A DNA stretch of 64,000 nucleotides from CALLMM01 sp964429855 (GCA_964429855.1 CAYSDM010000008.1:1-64000); one strand, 5' to 3'. Shown: positions 15,985-25,832, numbered from the stretch's first letter. A program made the numbers and translations. Notes: generated by a model not told the origin, from the letters alone.

Positions 15985-18900
15985 ATGGCTATGCTTCGCG
16001 CGGCGCTCTGCGCCGCTCTTTTGACTCTCTTCGGGCTGTCAGCCTTTGCTCAGGGCAACCTGCTGCCGCTGCCGCCGGAGAATCCCATCGTCGGCATGAA
16101 CACGCCCGCGCTGTCTCCCGACGGCAAAACGCTCTGTTTCACCTATCAGGGCGATCTCTGGACGGCTCCCGTCGGCGGAGGAACCGCCACGCGCCTGACC
16201 GTGCATGAGGCGCTGGACATCGCGCCCCGCTGGTCGCCGGACGGCAACTGGATCGCGTTCACCTCCAGCCGCGAGGGAAATTTCGACATCTTCCTGATCC
16301 CTTCCACCGGCGGAGAAGCGCGGCAGTTGACCTACCACAGCGCCAGCGACTGGGCGATGGACTGGTCGCCGGATGGAACGAAGCTGCTCTTCTATGCACA
16401 GCGCGGCTCTACCTCTTTCCAGATGTATACGATGGAGGTGAAGACCGGCGTCGTCAAGACCCTTACCAGAGACAACCTGAACCTGCGCTACGGCGTCTTC
16501 TCGCCGGATGGAACCGCCATCGCCTATAACCGCAGCGCGGGCAGCGGAACCGGAGTCTGGTGGCGCCCCCGCTATCGCGGCTCCGCCAACATGGAGATCT
16601 ATACCCGCTCGCTCGCAACGGGAAAGATCACCCGCGTGACCGACTATGAGGGAGCCGACATCTGGCCCATGTATGCGCCGGATGGCAAAACGATCTACTA
16701 TGCGAGCGACCGTCTCTCTCCCGGCGTGCCGAACCTGATCGCCAGCCCGGCGAACGGCGGCAGGCCGACCCAGATCACCCGATTCAAAACGGACGAAGTG
16801 CGCTGGCCCAACATGGCGCGGGACGGCTCCCTGATCGCCTTCCTCTACCGGGGAGAACTCTACACGGTCTCGCCGAAGGGAGGAGAGCCGCGCAAAGTCG
16901 CCATCTACGCCCGTTCAGACGACAAAACCAACAACATCCTGCGTCTGACGCTGACCGGTCAGGCGTCGGAAGTCGAAATCTCCCCGGACGGCAAAACGCT
17001 GGCGCTGGTGGTGCGCGGCGAAATCTGGACGATCCCCGCCAGTCAGGGCGGCGATGCCCGACGGCTGACCAGCGACCCGGCAAACGACTATGATATCTTC
17101 TGGTCGCCGGACAGCAAGCGACTCTCCTTCGTCTCGGATCGCAAGGGAAACTTCGATATCTACACACTGGATGTCGCCACCCGTGAGGTGAAGCCGATCT
17201 CGGAAGACCCCCACGATGAGAGTGCGCCGAAATGGTCTCCTGACGGCAAGTGGATTGCCTTCCTGCGAACCGGACCGCAGGGAGGACTGTTCGTTGCCCC
17301 GGTAGATGGCAGCGCCGCACCGCGCCGACTGGCAGAAGGCAGCGGCAATAACCTGTTCGGCATCGGTTTTGAGAGCTTTAGCTGGTCGCCCGACAGCAAA
17401 TGGATCGCGTTTTCGCGCAGTGATGTGATCGGAACCAACGATATCTGGGTGGTGCCGACGGCAGGCGGCAAGGAGACCAACATCACCTACCTGCCCGGCG
17501 ACAGCCTTCAGCCGGAGTGGACCAGCGACGGAAAGTATCTGCTGTTCCTCTCCAACCGCGACGGCGCGCTGGAGCTCTACTCGCTCTCGCTGGAGAAGCA
17601 GAAGGCGGAGCCAGACGCTGCGGCGCAGGCAGCCCCCGCAGGCGGAGAGCGCAAAGCGGGCGAGGTGAAGATTGACTTCGACGAGATCGAGGAGCGCGCG
17701 AAACGGTTGACGACCCAGGGAGCGGGTTCGTTCCAGATTACGGCGGACGGCAAAACCGCCATCTTCGTCAGCGCGGCCGGAGGCGCGCCGGACTTCTGGT
17801 CGGTGCCGGTCAACGGCGGAGCGGTACAGCGGATGACGACAACCGGCGAGGGAAGCGCAACTCCCCGTCTGACAAGCGACCAGAACCGATTCTATGCCCT
17901 GGGACAGGGAGGAACCGTCAAGGCGATCCAACGCAGCGGACCGGCCTGGCAGGCGATCCCCATCGCCTTCTCTGCGCGACTGGATGTGAACCGGAAGCTG
18001 GAGTTGGCGCAGGCGTTTAACGAGTTCTGGCGGCGCATGAATGTAGGGTTCTATGACCAGAAGATGCACGGCGTGGACTGGAAAGCCATGCGCGCCAAGT
18101 ACGAGCCGCAGCTTGCGGGCGTCGGCACGCGGGAGGAGTTTGCGCTCTTCTTCCTCTCGGCGATGGTCGGGGAGCTTAACGCCTCGCACGCCGAGGTCAG
18201 CCCGGCTCCCGGTCCGACCGGACCCAACACGGCGCAGCTTGGCTTGACGTTTGACGAGAGCTACGCCGGTCCCGGTCTGAAGGTCTCCGGCTATATGCCC
18301 AGAGGTCCCAACGATGATCTGGGACCGAAGATCAAGCCGGGCGAGTATGTTATGACCATAGACGGCGACGACGTAAGCTGGAACGAGTCGCTCTATTTGA
18401 CCCTGCGCGATAAGGCGGGCAAGACCCTGGAACTGCTCGTGAACAGTCAGCCCAGGAAGGAGGGAGCGCGTACCGTCAAGCTGCGCGCCATCAGCTTTGC
18501 GCAGTGGGCGGATCTGGACTATGAGCGCGAGGTGCGCGAGGCGCGCGCGCTGGTGGAAAAGCTCTCCAATGGACGACTCGGCTATGTTCGTATTCAGGGA
18601 ATGAATAACGAGGCTCTGCGGCGATTTGAGCGCGAACTGTGGGGCAAGAATCGCGAGAAAGAGGGGCTGGTGCTGGACATTCGAGGCAACGGAGGAGGCA
18701 GTCCGGCGGTGGTGGACTCGCTGCTGACACAGCTTCGGCAGGCTCCCTATGCCTATACGGTTCCCCGCGATGCCTCTCAGCGCGCCCCACAGCCCAACCG
18801 CCGATGGAATAAGCCGATCATCACCCTGATTGACGAGAATTCCGCGTCGGCGGCGGAGTCGTTCCCGCATGGGTTCCGGCACTATGGACTGGGCAAGCTG

Positions 18901-19140
18901 GTAGGCAATACAACCCCCGGCTATCTGATCGCGGTCTTCCCCGGAACGACCCTTCAGGATGGAACCTCCATCCGCGTCCCGACCATCGGCTGGTATACGA
19001 CCGACGGCAAGCTGATCGAAAATGTCGGCGTCAAGCCGGATATTGAGGTCGTGATGACGCCCGAGGAGTACGCCGCTGGCAAAGACCGCGCGCTGGAGAC
19101 CGCCGTCGAGAACCTGTTGAAGCAGTTGCCAAAAAAGTAA
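15985..19140 (+). CDS. tricorn-like S41 protease, paralogue 1
   Basis: 1051 residues from ATG 15985, with a signal peptide (1-18). Two blocks of PD40/WD-like beta-propeller repeats (S-P-D-G-K-x-I-A-F type, residues about 30-560) precede a tricorn core domain, a PDZ domain (about 755-835) and an S41 protease domain. Candidate catalytic residues fall almost exactly at the tricorn positions: S734-H735 (N-A-S-H), S955 and E1012, but the residue after the serine is Ala (A956), where tricorn has Asp966. Predicted secreted or periplasmic peptide-degrading enzyme. A paralogue follows directly. Confidence 0.9.
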   Translation: MAMLRAALCAALLTLFGLSAFAQGNLLPLPPENPIVGMNTPALSPDGKTLCFTYQGDLWTAPVGGGTATRLTVHEALDIAPRWSPDGNWIAFTSSREGNFDIFLIPSTGGEARQLTYHSASDWAMDWSPDGTKLLFYAQRGSTSFQMYTMEVKTGVVKTLTRDNLNLRYGVFSPDGTAIAYNRSAGSGTGVWWRPRYRGSANMEIYTRSLATGKITRVTDYEGADIWPMYAPDGKTIYYASDRLSPGVPNLIASPANGGRPTQITRFKTDEVRWPNMARDGSLIAFLYRGELYTVSPKGGEPRKVAIYARSDDKTNNILRLTLTGQASEVEISPDGKTLALVVRGEIWTIPASQGGDARRLTSDPANDYDIFWSPDSKRLSFVSDRKGNFDIYTLDVATREVKPISEDPHDESAPKWSPDGKWIAFLRTGPQGGLFVAPVDGSAAPRRLAEGSGNNLFGIGFESFSWSPDSKWIAFSRSDVIGTNDIWVVPTAGGKETNITYLPGDSLQPEWTSDGKYLLFLSNRDGALELYSLSLEKQKAEPDAAAQAAPAGGERKAGEVKIDFDEIEERAKRLTTQGAGSFQITADGKTAIFVSAAGGAPDFWSVPVNGGAVQRMTTTGEGSATPRLTSDQNRFYALGQGGTVKAIQRSGPAWQAIPIAFSARLDVNRKLELAQAFNEFWRRMNVGFYDQKMHGVDWKAMRAKYEPQLAGVGTREEFALFFLSAMVGELNASHAEVSPAPGPTGPNTAQLGLTFDESYAGPGLKVSGYMPRGPNDDLGPKIKPGEYVMTIDGDDVSWNESLYLTLRDKAGKTLELLVNSQPRKEGARTVKLRAISFAQWADLDYEREVREARALVEKLSNGRLGYVRIQGMNNEALRRFERELWGKNREKEGLVLDIRGNGGGSPAVVDSLLTQLRQAPYAYTVPRDASQRAPQPNRRWNKPIITLIDENSASAAESFPHGFRHYGLGKLVGNTTPGYLIAVFPGTTLQDGTSIRVPTIGWYTTDGKLIENVGVKPDIEVVMTPEEYAAGKDRALETAVENLLKQLPKK

Positions 19141-19157
19141 CTCTGCGGAAGGGTTTC

Positions 19158-19190
19158 GCCCCGGTTCCCGATCTAACAGGGAACCGGGGC
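19158..19190 (+). terminator. hairpin between the two tricorn-like genes
   Basis: 12-bp perfect stem (gccccggttccc / gggaaccggggc) with a 9-base loop, 17 bp after the first protease stop. The sequence after it (GGGGCAATTT) is poor in T, so it may attenuate or protect mRNA rather than fully terminate. Confidence 0.6.
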
Positions 19191-19217
19191 GGGGCAATTT
19201 AACAAGGAATCATCACT

Positions 19218-22200
19218 ATGATCGTTCGCTCTCTATCCAGAATCGCGCTGCTGGTCGCGTGGATCGCTCCCATGTGCGGCGGCGCGCAGAAAGCGCCCGC
19301 GCCGCCAGCCCCGGCTCCCGGAAACCGGAGCGCTCTGCCCGCTCCCGCAGCCTCCCCGATCCGGGGAGCGCACTATCCCGCGCTCTCACCGGACGGCAAA
19401 CGCATCGCCTACTCCTATCAGGGCGATATCTGGGTCGCGCCAGTAGAGGGCGGAGCCTCCATGCGCCTGACTCTGCATCGCGCCTATGACGCCTATCCGC
19501 GCTGGTCGCCGGACGGTAACTGGATCGCCTTCTCCTCCAATCGCGAGGGGAATATGGACGTATTTTTGATCCCGTCTCGCGGGGGCGAAGCGCGGCAGAT
19601 CACGCTCCATAGCGCCGATGATCTGGCGCAGGACTGGTCGCCCGACGGAACGCAGATTCTGTTCAATTCAGCGCGAGAAGGACGCTATGCCGACCTCTAC
19701 CTGCTGAATCTGAGGGACAGAACGCTCCGCCGTCTGACCGCAGACCGATTCTCGGCGCGTTATGCGGCCTTCTCGCCGGACGGCAAGACCATCGCCTATA
19801 CGCGCGGCGGGCAGGAGTGGTGGCGCACAAAGTACAAGGGCAGCCGCAACAACGAGATATATACGTTGTCGCTGGCGGAGGGCCGCACAACCCGGCTGAC
19901 CAACTATGAGGGGTGGGACAGCCATCCGCTCTTCTCCGCCGATGGGAAAAGCCTCTACTTTGTATCGGATCGCACCGGCACGCCGAATCTCTGGCGCATG
20001 CCTGTGGGAGGCGGCGAGCCAGAACAGATCACCCGGCATCAGGGCGATGCCGCGCGCTTCCCCGGCATTGCGCGCAACGGCTCCCGTATCGTCTACGAGT
20101 ATAACTTCCAGCTATGGACGCTGCCTCTCGCCGATTCGCGCCGTGACGCCCGAAATGAATCTCGCGCGACGGCTGCCTCCCGCGCGGAATCTCGCACGGC
20201 TCCTGCCAGCCTGAATGCGGAGCGGAAAACGACAGCGGCCGCGGCGGAGCCTGCTCCGGTGTCGTTATTTGCCCCGGCGGACAGGCTATACAATCCGACG
20301 CAGCAGGTAACGCTGACGGCGGGAGCCTCTTCGCTCGCGCTCTCTCCCAACGGAAGTACGCTGGCATTTGTTGCGCGCGGGGAGATATGGACCGTTCCCG
20401 CCTCCGGAGGGGATGCCCGACGTATGACGCGCACGCCCCCGCAAGAGTCCGCGCCGGCCTGGGCGCCCGATTCCCGCACGCTCGCCTATGTCAGCGAGCG
20501 CAACGGCAATCTGGACATCTATGCGATGGATACCCAGACCCGCGCCGAGAAACAGATCACGAGCAGCCCGGCGGACGAGATCGGCGCGAGTTTTGCGCCG
20601 GGCGGTCGTCTGCTGGGCTTTGTGCGAACCGGCGGAGCCAAGCCGGGTCTCTATGTGATTCCCCTGCCCAATACTCCCGTTGCAGATTGGAAAGACCTGG
20701 AGGCCTCTGCCGTTCAGATCGATTCGGGAACCGGGATCGGCGGGTTCGAATGGTCGCCCGATTCTCGCTGGCTGGCATATATGAAGCGCGATCCCGTGGG
20801 GACGGTGGATATATGGATCGCTCCTGCGACCGCCGGAACTCCCGTCAACATCACGCGCTATCCAGCTTTTAATACCAACCCGCAGTGGTCTCGCGACGGC
20901 AGGTATCTGATCTTTACCTCGACGCGCGGCACGGACACCCCGACCGCTCCCGCCAATATCTACAGTCTGGAACTGGTTCCGTCCGATCAACGCGAACGCG
21001 GGCGCGGGGCAGCCGATACCCCGGATGATCAGGCAGACAGAGAGCGGAGACGCTCCTTCGCCGCATGGCTGCCCTCTGTTCCGGGACTCTCCGATGATCT
21101 GCCGGAAGATCAGCGCGGCCGACGGGGAGGCGCGCCTCCCCAGGGAGGCGGCGCGTCGCCCCAGCCCGGCGGAGCCGGTCTGCCGGGACGCGGCGTTCCT
21201 CCGCTGGCGACCAATGTGCAGATCGAATTTGAGGGCATTCACAACCGCGCCCGCGCCCTGACCAATACGCGCGACCCGATTAGCAGCGTGACGCTGGCTC
21301 CCGATGCCCGCTCCGTCATCTTCGTCATGTCGGTCGGCGGACAGCCGGGCTGGTGGGCGGAAGATATTGTGAGCGGCAGTCTGACGCGCATTACGCAGGG
21401 CGGAGAGGTGGGCGGTTCGGTCGAATTTGCGCAAGATAATGCGCGCTTCTTCTTCCTCGGTCCGGGCGGGGCGATCTATCGTATGGAACGATCCGTGCCC
21501 GTGCCGACACAGGTCGCTTTCAACGCCGTACTGGAGGTAGACCGGCGTCTGGAACAGCAGGCGGCGTTCAACGAAGCCTGGCGCTCTCTGCGCACGCGCT
21601 TCTATGATCCGAAGATGCACGGTACGGACTGGGAAGCGCTGCGCGCCCGGTACGAGCCGCTTCTGAACGAGACAACCGCCAAAGAGGACTTTGCCTGGCT
21701 CCTTCAGGCGATGATCGGGGAGTTGAACGCCTCGCATCTGGGCGCGACGCCTCCCTCCGATCCGGCTCTGCCGACGACCGCCACCGGCTATCTGGGCTTG
21801 CGTTTCGACCAGAACTATTCGGGACCGGGGCTGAAGGTGACGGATATCGTTCCGCGCGGTCCCGCCGATCAGACGGGAAAGCGGATTGCGGTCGGCGAAT
21901 ATGTGCTGGCGATTGACGGCGCGGATGTGACGTTCAACGAAGACCTGTATGTCGCTCTGCGGGATCGGGTCGGTCGCGAGGTGGAACTGACCGTCAACCA
22001 CCGACCGACGAAAGAGGGGGCGCGCGCGGTAAAGCTGCGTCCCATCTCCCGCGCAGCGCAGGACGAACTGGAGTATGAGCGCTGGGTCGAGACTCGGCGG
22101 CGAAAAGTGGAGGAGCTATCGGGCGGTCAATTCGCCTATATCCATATCCGTTCAATGGATCAGCCGTCGCTGCGCCGTTTTGAACGGGAGATATTCGGCG

Positions 22201-22682
22201 ACGCGCAGAGCAAGCGCGGGCTGGTGCTGGATGTGCGGTATAACGGCGGGGGACGGATCAGCGCCGATCTGCTCGACATCTTAATGCGCCGCCCGAACCT
22301 GATCCGCATTCCGCGCGACGGCGAACGCTCGCCGCAGCCCTCGCAGGTCTGGAACCGACCGCTGGTTCTGCTCATCAACGAAGCGTCCGGCAGCGACGCG
22401 GAGATATTTCCTAACGGAATCCGCGAATTCAAACTCGGCAAGATTATCGGCGTTCCGACGGCGGGGGGCGTCATCGGCACGTCCAACATCACGCTGGTAG
22501 ACGGCACGGTCTTCCGCATCCCCTCCACCGGAGCCTATACACTCGATGGCAGAAACCTGGAGAATATGGGCGTTGCGCCGGATATTCTGGTGGAGCATAC
22601 GCCGGAGGACAACGCCGCCGACCGCGACCGACAACTGGAAGAGGCCGTCAAGACGCTGCAGAAGGAGATCGGCAGCCGCTAA
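19218..22682 (+). CDS. tricorn-like S41 protease, paralogue 2
   Basis: 1154 residues with signal peptide (1-23). Same order as its upstream paralogue: propeller repeats, core, PDZ, S41. The catalytic set is complete in tricorn terms: S839-H840 (N-A-S-H), S1059-D1060 in G-S-D-A-E and E1115. It is about 100 residues longer, through an Ala/Arg-rich spacer near 305-345 and a Gly/Pro/Arg-rich spacer near 630-660 in the middle. Having separate genes with their own hairpin and Shine-Dalgarno site suggests two enzymes with overlapping duties rather than one complex, though co-assembly is possible. Confidence 0.9.
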   Translation: MIVRSLSRIALLVAWIAPMCGGAQKAPAPPAPAPGNRSALPAPAASPIRGAHYPALSPDGKRIAYSYQGDIWVAPVEGGASMRLTLHRAYDAYPRWSPDGNWIAFSSNREGNMDVFLIPSRGGEARQITLHSADDLAQDWSPDGTQILFNSAREGRYADLYLLNLRDRTLRRLTADRFSARYAAFSPDGKTIAYTRGGQEWWRTKYKGSRNNEIYTLSLAEGRTTRLTNYEGWDSHPLFSADGKSLYFVSDRTGTPNLWRMPVGGGEPEQITRHQGDAARFPGIARNGSRIVYEYNFQLWTLPLADSRRDARNESRATAASRAESRTAPASLNAERKTTAAAAEPAPVSLFAPADRLYNPTQQVTLTAGASSLALSPNGSTLAFVARGEIWTVPASGGDARRMTRTPPQESAPAWAPDSRTLAYVSERNGNLDIYAMDTQTRAEKQITSSPADEIGASFAPGGRLLGFVRTGGAKPGLYVIPLPNTPVADWKDLEASAVQIDSGTGIGGFEWSPDSRWLAYMKRDPVGTVDIWIAPATAGTPVNITRYPAFNTNPQWSRDGRYLIFTSTRGTDTPTAPANIYSLELVPSDQRERGRGAADTPDDQADRERRRSFAAWLPSVPGLSDDLPEDQRGRRGGAPPQGGGASPQPGGAGLPGRGVPPLATNVQIEFEGIHNRARALTNTRDPISSVTLAPDARSVIFVMSVGGQPGWWAEDIVSGSLTRITQGGEVGGSVEFAQDNARFFFLGPGGAIYRMERSVPVPTQVAFNAVLEVDRRLEQQAAFNEAWRSLRTRFYDPKMHGTDWEALRARYEPLLNETTAKEDFAWLLQAMIGELNASHLGATPPSDPALPTTATGYLGLRFDQNYSGPGLKVTDIVPRGPADQTGKRIAVGEYVLAIDGADVTFNEDLYVALRDRVGREVELTVNHRPTKEGARAVKLRPISRAAQDELEYERWVETRRRKVEELSGGQFAYIHIRSMDQPSLRRFEREIFGDAQSKRGLVLDVRYNGGGRISADLLDILMRRPNLIRIPRDGERSPQPSQVWNRPLVLLINEASGSDAEIFPNGIREFKLGKIIGVPTAGGVIGTSNITLVDGTVFRIPSTGAYTLDGRNLENMGVAPDILVEHTPEDNAADRDRQLEEAVKTLQKEIGSR

Positions 22683-22721
22683 CCGCAGCCAGTCTCGCCG
22701 ACAGAGGAAGGAATAACGGCT

Positions 22722-23606
22722 ATGACGACTGGAGAACGAGACCGCCGTTACGCGCAACTGCGGGAGGAGGGATACTGCCTCTTCCCGCAGGTTCTGGACC
22801 GACCGATGCTGGAGGAGCTGCGCCGCGTCACCGATGCGCTGCTGGACGCCTACTCCCCGGAGGAGGCGCATCGTTTTCGCTACCAGGGCAGCAATATCGG
22901 CATCGCCTACCAGCATCCCGTCTTTCCGCGCCTGTTCACTCTGCCTGCCGCGCTCGATGCCCTCCGCCTGCTCGGATTCCCAAACCCGGTCTTCTGGAGC
23001 GGCTTCTGCCTGAGCAAGCCCCCGCACGCCCCGCCGCTCTACTGGCATCAGGACTGGTGGGGATGGGACGATCCGATCAGCCGATTGCCGACACCCGCGC
23101 AGGTCTTTCTGATGTACTACCTGACCGATACCACCCCGGAAAACGGATGCCTGCGGCTCATTCCTGGCACGCACTACCGACGGATCGCCCTGCACGATCT
23201 ACTGCCTGCCGCCCACACCGAGGAGACCTATGAGGCGCGCCTGGACACGCCCCTCTTCTCTGCGCACCCGGACGAAGTGGATGTGCCGGTTCAGGCAGGC
23301 GATCTGGTGATCGGGGATGCGCGTATTCTGCACGCTGCCCACGCCAATCAGACCGATGCCCGTCGCACCTGTCTGACGCTCTGGTATCTGCCGGACTTCG
23401 TAAACCTGCCAGAGTCCATTCAGGCGTTTGCCGCGCAGCATCGCCCCCTGCCTCCGCCGGATTTCGTCGAGACGCTGGAGAGCCGCCTTCTGGCGGACAT
23501 GGTTCCCCGCTACAGCGGAACCGTTACTCCGATTGCCTTCAACCGAATACCCGGCGAGCATCTTACCGGGTCGCCAGTCAAAGAGGATGTTATGATGTCG
23601 TTTTGA
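22722..23606 (+). CDS. phytanoyl-CoA dioxygenase (PhyH) family protein
   Basis: 294 residues; GAGGAAGGAA precedes ATG 22722. Double-stranded beta-helix Fe(II)/2-oxoglutarate oxygenase with the iron triad visible as H-x-D in Y-W-H-Q-D-W-W-G-W and a distal His in A-R-I-L-H-A-A-H. Arg residues after that (DARRTCLTLWY) could hold 2-oxoglutarate. Substrate unknown; PhyH-like proteins of this kind are numerous in Armatimonadota and Planctomycetes. Followed 13 bp later by a nuclease gene. Confidence 0.85.
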   Translation: MTTGERDRRYAQLREEGYCLFPQVLDRPMLEELRRVTDALLDAYSPEEAHRFRYQGSNIGIAYQHPVFPRLFTLPAALDALRLLGFPNPVFWSGFCLSKPPHAPPLYWHQDWWGWDDPISRLPTPAQVFLMYYLTDTTPENGCLRLIPGTHYRRIALHDLLPAAHTEETYEARLDTPLFSAHPDEVDVPVQAGDLVIGDARILHAAHANQTDARRTCLTLWYLPDFVNLPESIQAFAAQHRPLPPPDFVETLESRLLADMVPRYSGTVTPIAFNRIPGEHLTGSPVKEDVMMSF

Positions 23607-23619
23607 GAAGGAGAATCGT

Positions 23620-24126
23620 ATGAAAGGGATACTTCGCTTACCGATACTCCTGGCGGTGTGTCTGATGGCGATTTTCACCGCCGCCGCGTATGGCTCCGAA
23701 ACGATCACCGGAAAGGTAATCCGCGTGGAGGATGGAGACACGCTGACAATCTCCGTACCGTCCCCGCAGGGAGCGCGGCAGATTCGCGTGCAGATGCATG
23801 GAGTGGACTGCCCCGAAAAAGAGCAGCCCTACTCCGATCAGGCAAAGCAGTTCACCACCAGGATGGCGTTGGGCAAAACCGTTGCCTGCGAGGTTAAAAG
23901 CGCTGACACCTATGACAGAATGGTGGTCGTGGCGATCGTCGAAGGGAAAAACCTGAACCGGGAACTGGTGAAGGCGGGCATGGCGTGGTGGTATCGTCAC
24001 TACGCGCCAAAAGATCGCGAGCTGGCGGATATGGAGGAGGAGGCGCGCGCCGCGAAACGGGGACTGTGGGCAGACCCGACCCCCATGCCTCCCTGGGAGT
24101 ACCGCCGCCTCAACCGAAAGCGCTGA
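23620..24126 (+). CDS. secreted staphylococcal-nuclease-like protein
   Basis: 168 residues with AAGGAG before ATG and a signal peptide (1-24). SNase/TNase fold: K-V-I-R-V-E-D-G-D-T-L, then M-H-G-V-D-C-P-E-K-E-Q-P, and the second catalytic part Y-D-R-M-V-V-V-A. The first Arg of the usual I-R-L-x-G-I-D is present as R-V-Q-M-H-G. It should cut DNA and RNA outside the membrane with Ca2+. Convergent with the sulfatase-like gene. Confidence 0.9.
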   Translation: MKGILRLPILLAVCLMAIFTAAAYGSETITGKVIRVEDGDTLTISVPSPQGARQIRVQMHGVDCPEKEQPYSDQAKQFTTRMALGKTVACEVKSADTYDRMVVVAIVEGKNLNRELVKAGMAWWYRHYAPKDRELADMEEEARAAKRGLWADPTPMPPWEYRRLNRKR

Positions 24127-24154
24127 TTCCGGTGACAGAGAAGGCGACGATGGA

Positions 24155-25597
24155 TCAGGCGTAGTCTATCGCCCAGATTCCGCCGGAGCCTTCCTCGCCT
24201 GCCTTTCCCGCGCTGCCCCATAACTCCAGGCACTCCTGCGGCGCGCCGTGCTCCGTCAAATGCTCCAGAAACAGCCGATGAAGCTCCGCCACAACCGCCG
24301 GATGTCGGTCCGCCACGTCGTTTTCGGCCAGCGGATCGGTCGCCAGTTCGTAGAGTTCCGGCTTGCCCCCTGCGCCCACCGGCGCATATCCCCATTGCGG
24401 AGTCGCCAGAAACGGGGTGGAGGCTTTGCGCGGCGGCTGTCCCCCTACCGTCCGGGCGTGACATCCGCTGACAAGATACTCGCGATGCTTCGCCGTCCCG
24501 GTCTGGAGCGCATCGGCGAAGGAGCGTCCCTGAAACGGCGCGGGAGGATTCACCGTCGCGCCCGCCAGTTCGCACAGAGTCGGCAGAAGGTCCATCGGCA
24601 TCGCCAGCAGGTCGAGGCTCTTGCCCGCCGGAATCCCGCCGCCCGCCACCAGCAGCAGCGCATGGCTGACCTCCGGATAGAGGGGCCAGTAGCGCGGATC
24701 GTTGTCGTGCAGGTTGCTCTTGCCGGTGCGCGCATGCTCGCCGAGCGACATCCCGTGATCGCTCGTCACGACGACGATGGAGTCGTCCCACAGAGCCAGG
24801 TCGTCCATCTTCTGCAGGACGCGCCCGATCCAGCGATCCACCAGTTCCGATTCGGCGGCGTAGTGCGCCCAGAGGTTATGCAGTTCCTCCGGAGTGTAAG
24901 CGCTGGATGGTCCGTAGTTGGGGTGAACCATCGGCGGGCCGTCATAATCCGGGTCATAGCGCCGAACCAGATATTCGGGCGGGTCCCATGGCTCATGCGG
25001 ATCAAAGAAGTCCACCCAGAGGAAGAACGGGTTCGCCCGGTGATTCTCCTCCAGCCAGCGGATGGCGGTCTCGGCGGTGCGGGCGGCGAACATCTCCCCC
25101 TCATATCGCGGCTGCCGGTTCATCCAGGCGTGCATATCCGGCAGAGTATGCCCGCGATACGACGGCTTGGTGCGCGTCTTCTCCCACGCCATCACGGTCG
25201 GAATCGGATCGTTGAGGTGCAGCAGCGCGAAGTCCCCCTCCTGTCCGCGATGCTGGAAGGCGGCGTCGAAGGCGTGTTGAAAACGGGCGTTGAAGAGATG
25301 GGGACAGTCGCAGATTAGCTGCGTGGAGTAGCCCGCCTGACGCAGAATCCCGGCGATATGGTTGGGACTGCTGAGGTCAATCGGCTGCCAGCCGTAATGA
25401 AGCCAGCCGAGTCTTCCGGTGGCAAGATCGGTGCGCTGGGGAATGGTGGGGAAGCTGCCGATGTAGTACTGCCCGATCTCGGTGGCGCGCTCTGCGGCGA
25501 AACGATCCAGTTCCGGCGTGCGAACCGGACGCGCCGCCCGTCGCTTCAGATTGTCGTAGCGAAAGGTGTCCGTCATGAGCAGGATGATGTTTTTCAC
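24155..25597 (-). CDS. sulfatase-like hydrolase with Thr in place of the formylglycine residue
   Basis: 480-residue member of the alkaline phosphatase superfamily. Metal ligands are visible in L-M-T-D-T-F-R-Y-D near the N-terminus and T-S-D-H-G-M-S-L-G-E-H further on. The signature that is normally C/S-x-P-S/A-R-x-x-L-x-T-G reads T-I-P-Q-R-T-D-L-A-T-G, with Thr51 where the Cys or Ser converted to formylglycine should be. Thr is the nucleophile in nucleotide pyrophosphatase/phosphodiesterase relatives, so this may be a phospho- rather than sulfo-hydrolase (inference). No signal peptide; cytoplasmic. Confidence 0.85.
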   Translation of the reverse strand: MKNIILLMTDTFRYDNLKRRAARPVRTPELDRFAAERATEIGQYYIGSFPTIPQRTDLATGRLGWLHYGWQPIDLSSPNHIAGILRQAGYSTQLICDCPHLFNARFQHAFDAAFQHRGQEGDFALLHLNDPIPTVMAWEKTRTKPSYRGHTLPDMHAWMNRQPRYEGEMFAARTAETAIRWLEENHRANPFFLWVDFFDPHEPWDPPEYLVRRYDPDYDGPPMVHPNYGPSSAYTPEELHNLWAHYAAESELVDRWIGRVLQKMDDLALWDDSIVVVTSDHGMSLGEHARTGKSNLHDNDPRYWPLYPEVSHALLLVAGGGIPAGKSLDLLAMPMDLLPTLCELAGATVNPPAPFQGRSFADALQTGTAKHREYLVSGCHARTVGGQPPRKASTPFLATPQWGYAPVGAGGKPELYELATDPLAENDVADRHPAVVAELHRLFLEHLTEHGAPQECLELWGSAGKAGEEGSGGIWAIDYA

Positions 25598-25748
25598 GCG
25601 ATTCCTCTTTCCAAACCGCCGCCGTCCCGGAAAGCGCGCTTCATCGTTCCGGGCGCGCGCCTTGATGGCGGCAGCTTCCGTTGCATGTCTCGTCCTTACG
25701 CGGTGCGTCTCGTTCTTAATTCAAGGCAGCAGGTTGTATCGCCTGGCT

Positions 25749-25832
25749 GTCCTGTCGAGCGCAGCGAGACATCTTAAGATTCTTCGCTTCGCACAGAATG
25801 ACAGCGCGGTATGCGCTTCGCTCAGAATGATA
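25749..25832. repeat. intergenic palindromic/direct repeat element
   Basis: The 400-bp gap between the sulfatase-like and GNAT genes has no convincing coding region. It holds GCTTCGCACAGAATGA at 25786-25801 and GCTTCGCTCAGAATGA at 25815-25830 (15 of 16 identical), next to TGTCGAGCGCAGCGAGAC at about 25753-25770. These match the TCATTCTGAGCGAAGCGAAG- and CTGTCGAGCGCAGCGAG-type intergenic repeats I know from many bacterial genomes; the role is unknown. Confidence 0.65.

Noticed and set aside
16915..19197. Long open frame of 760 codons on the minus strand opposite tricorn-like gene 1
   Set aside because: Antisense to a full family member; it is a by-product of GC-rich codon use, with no domain or start site.
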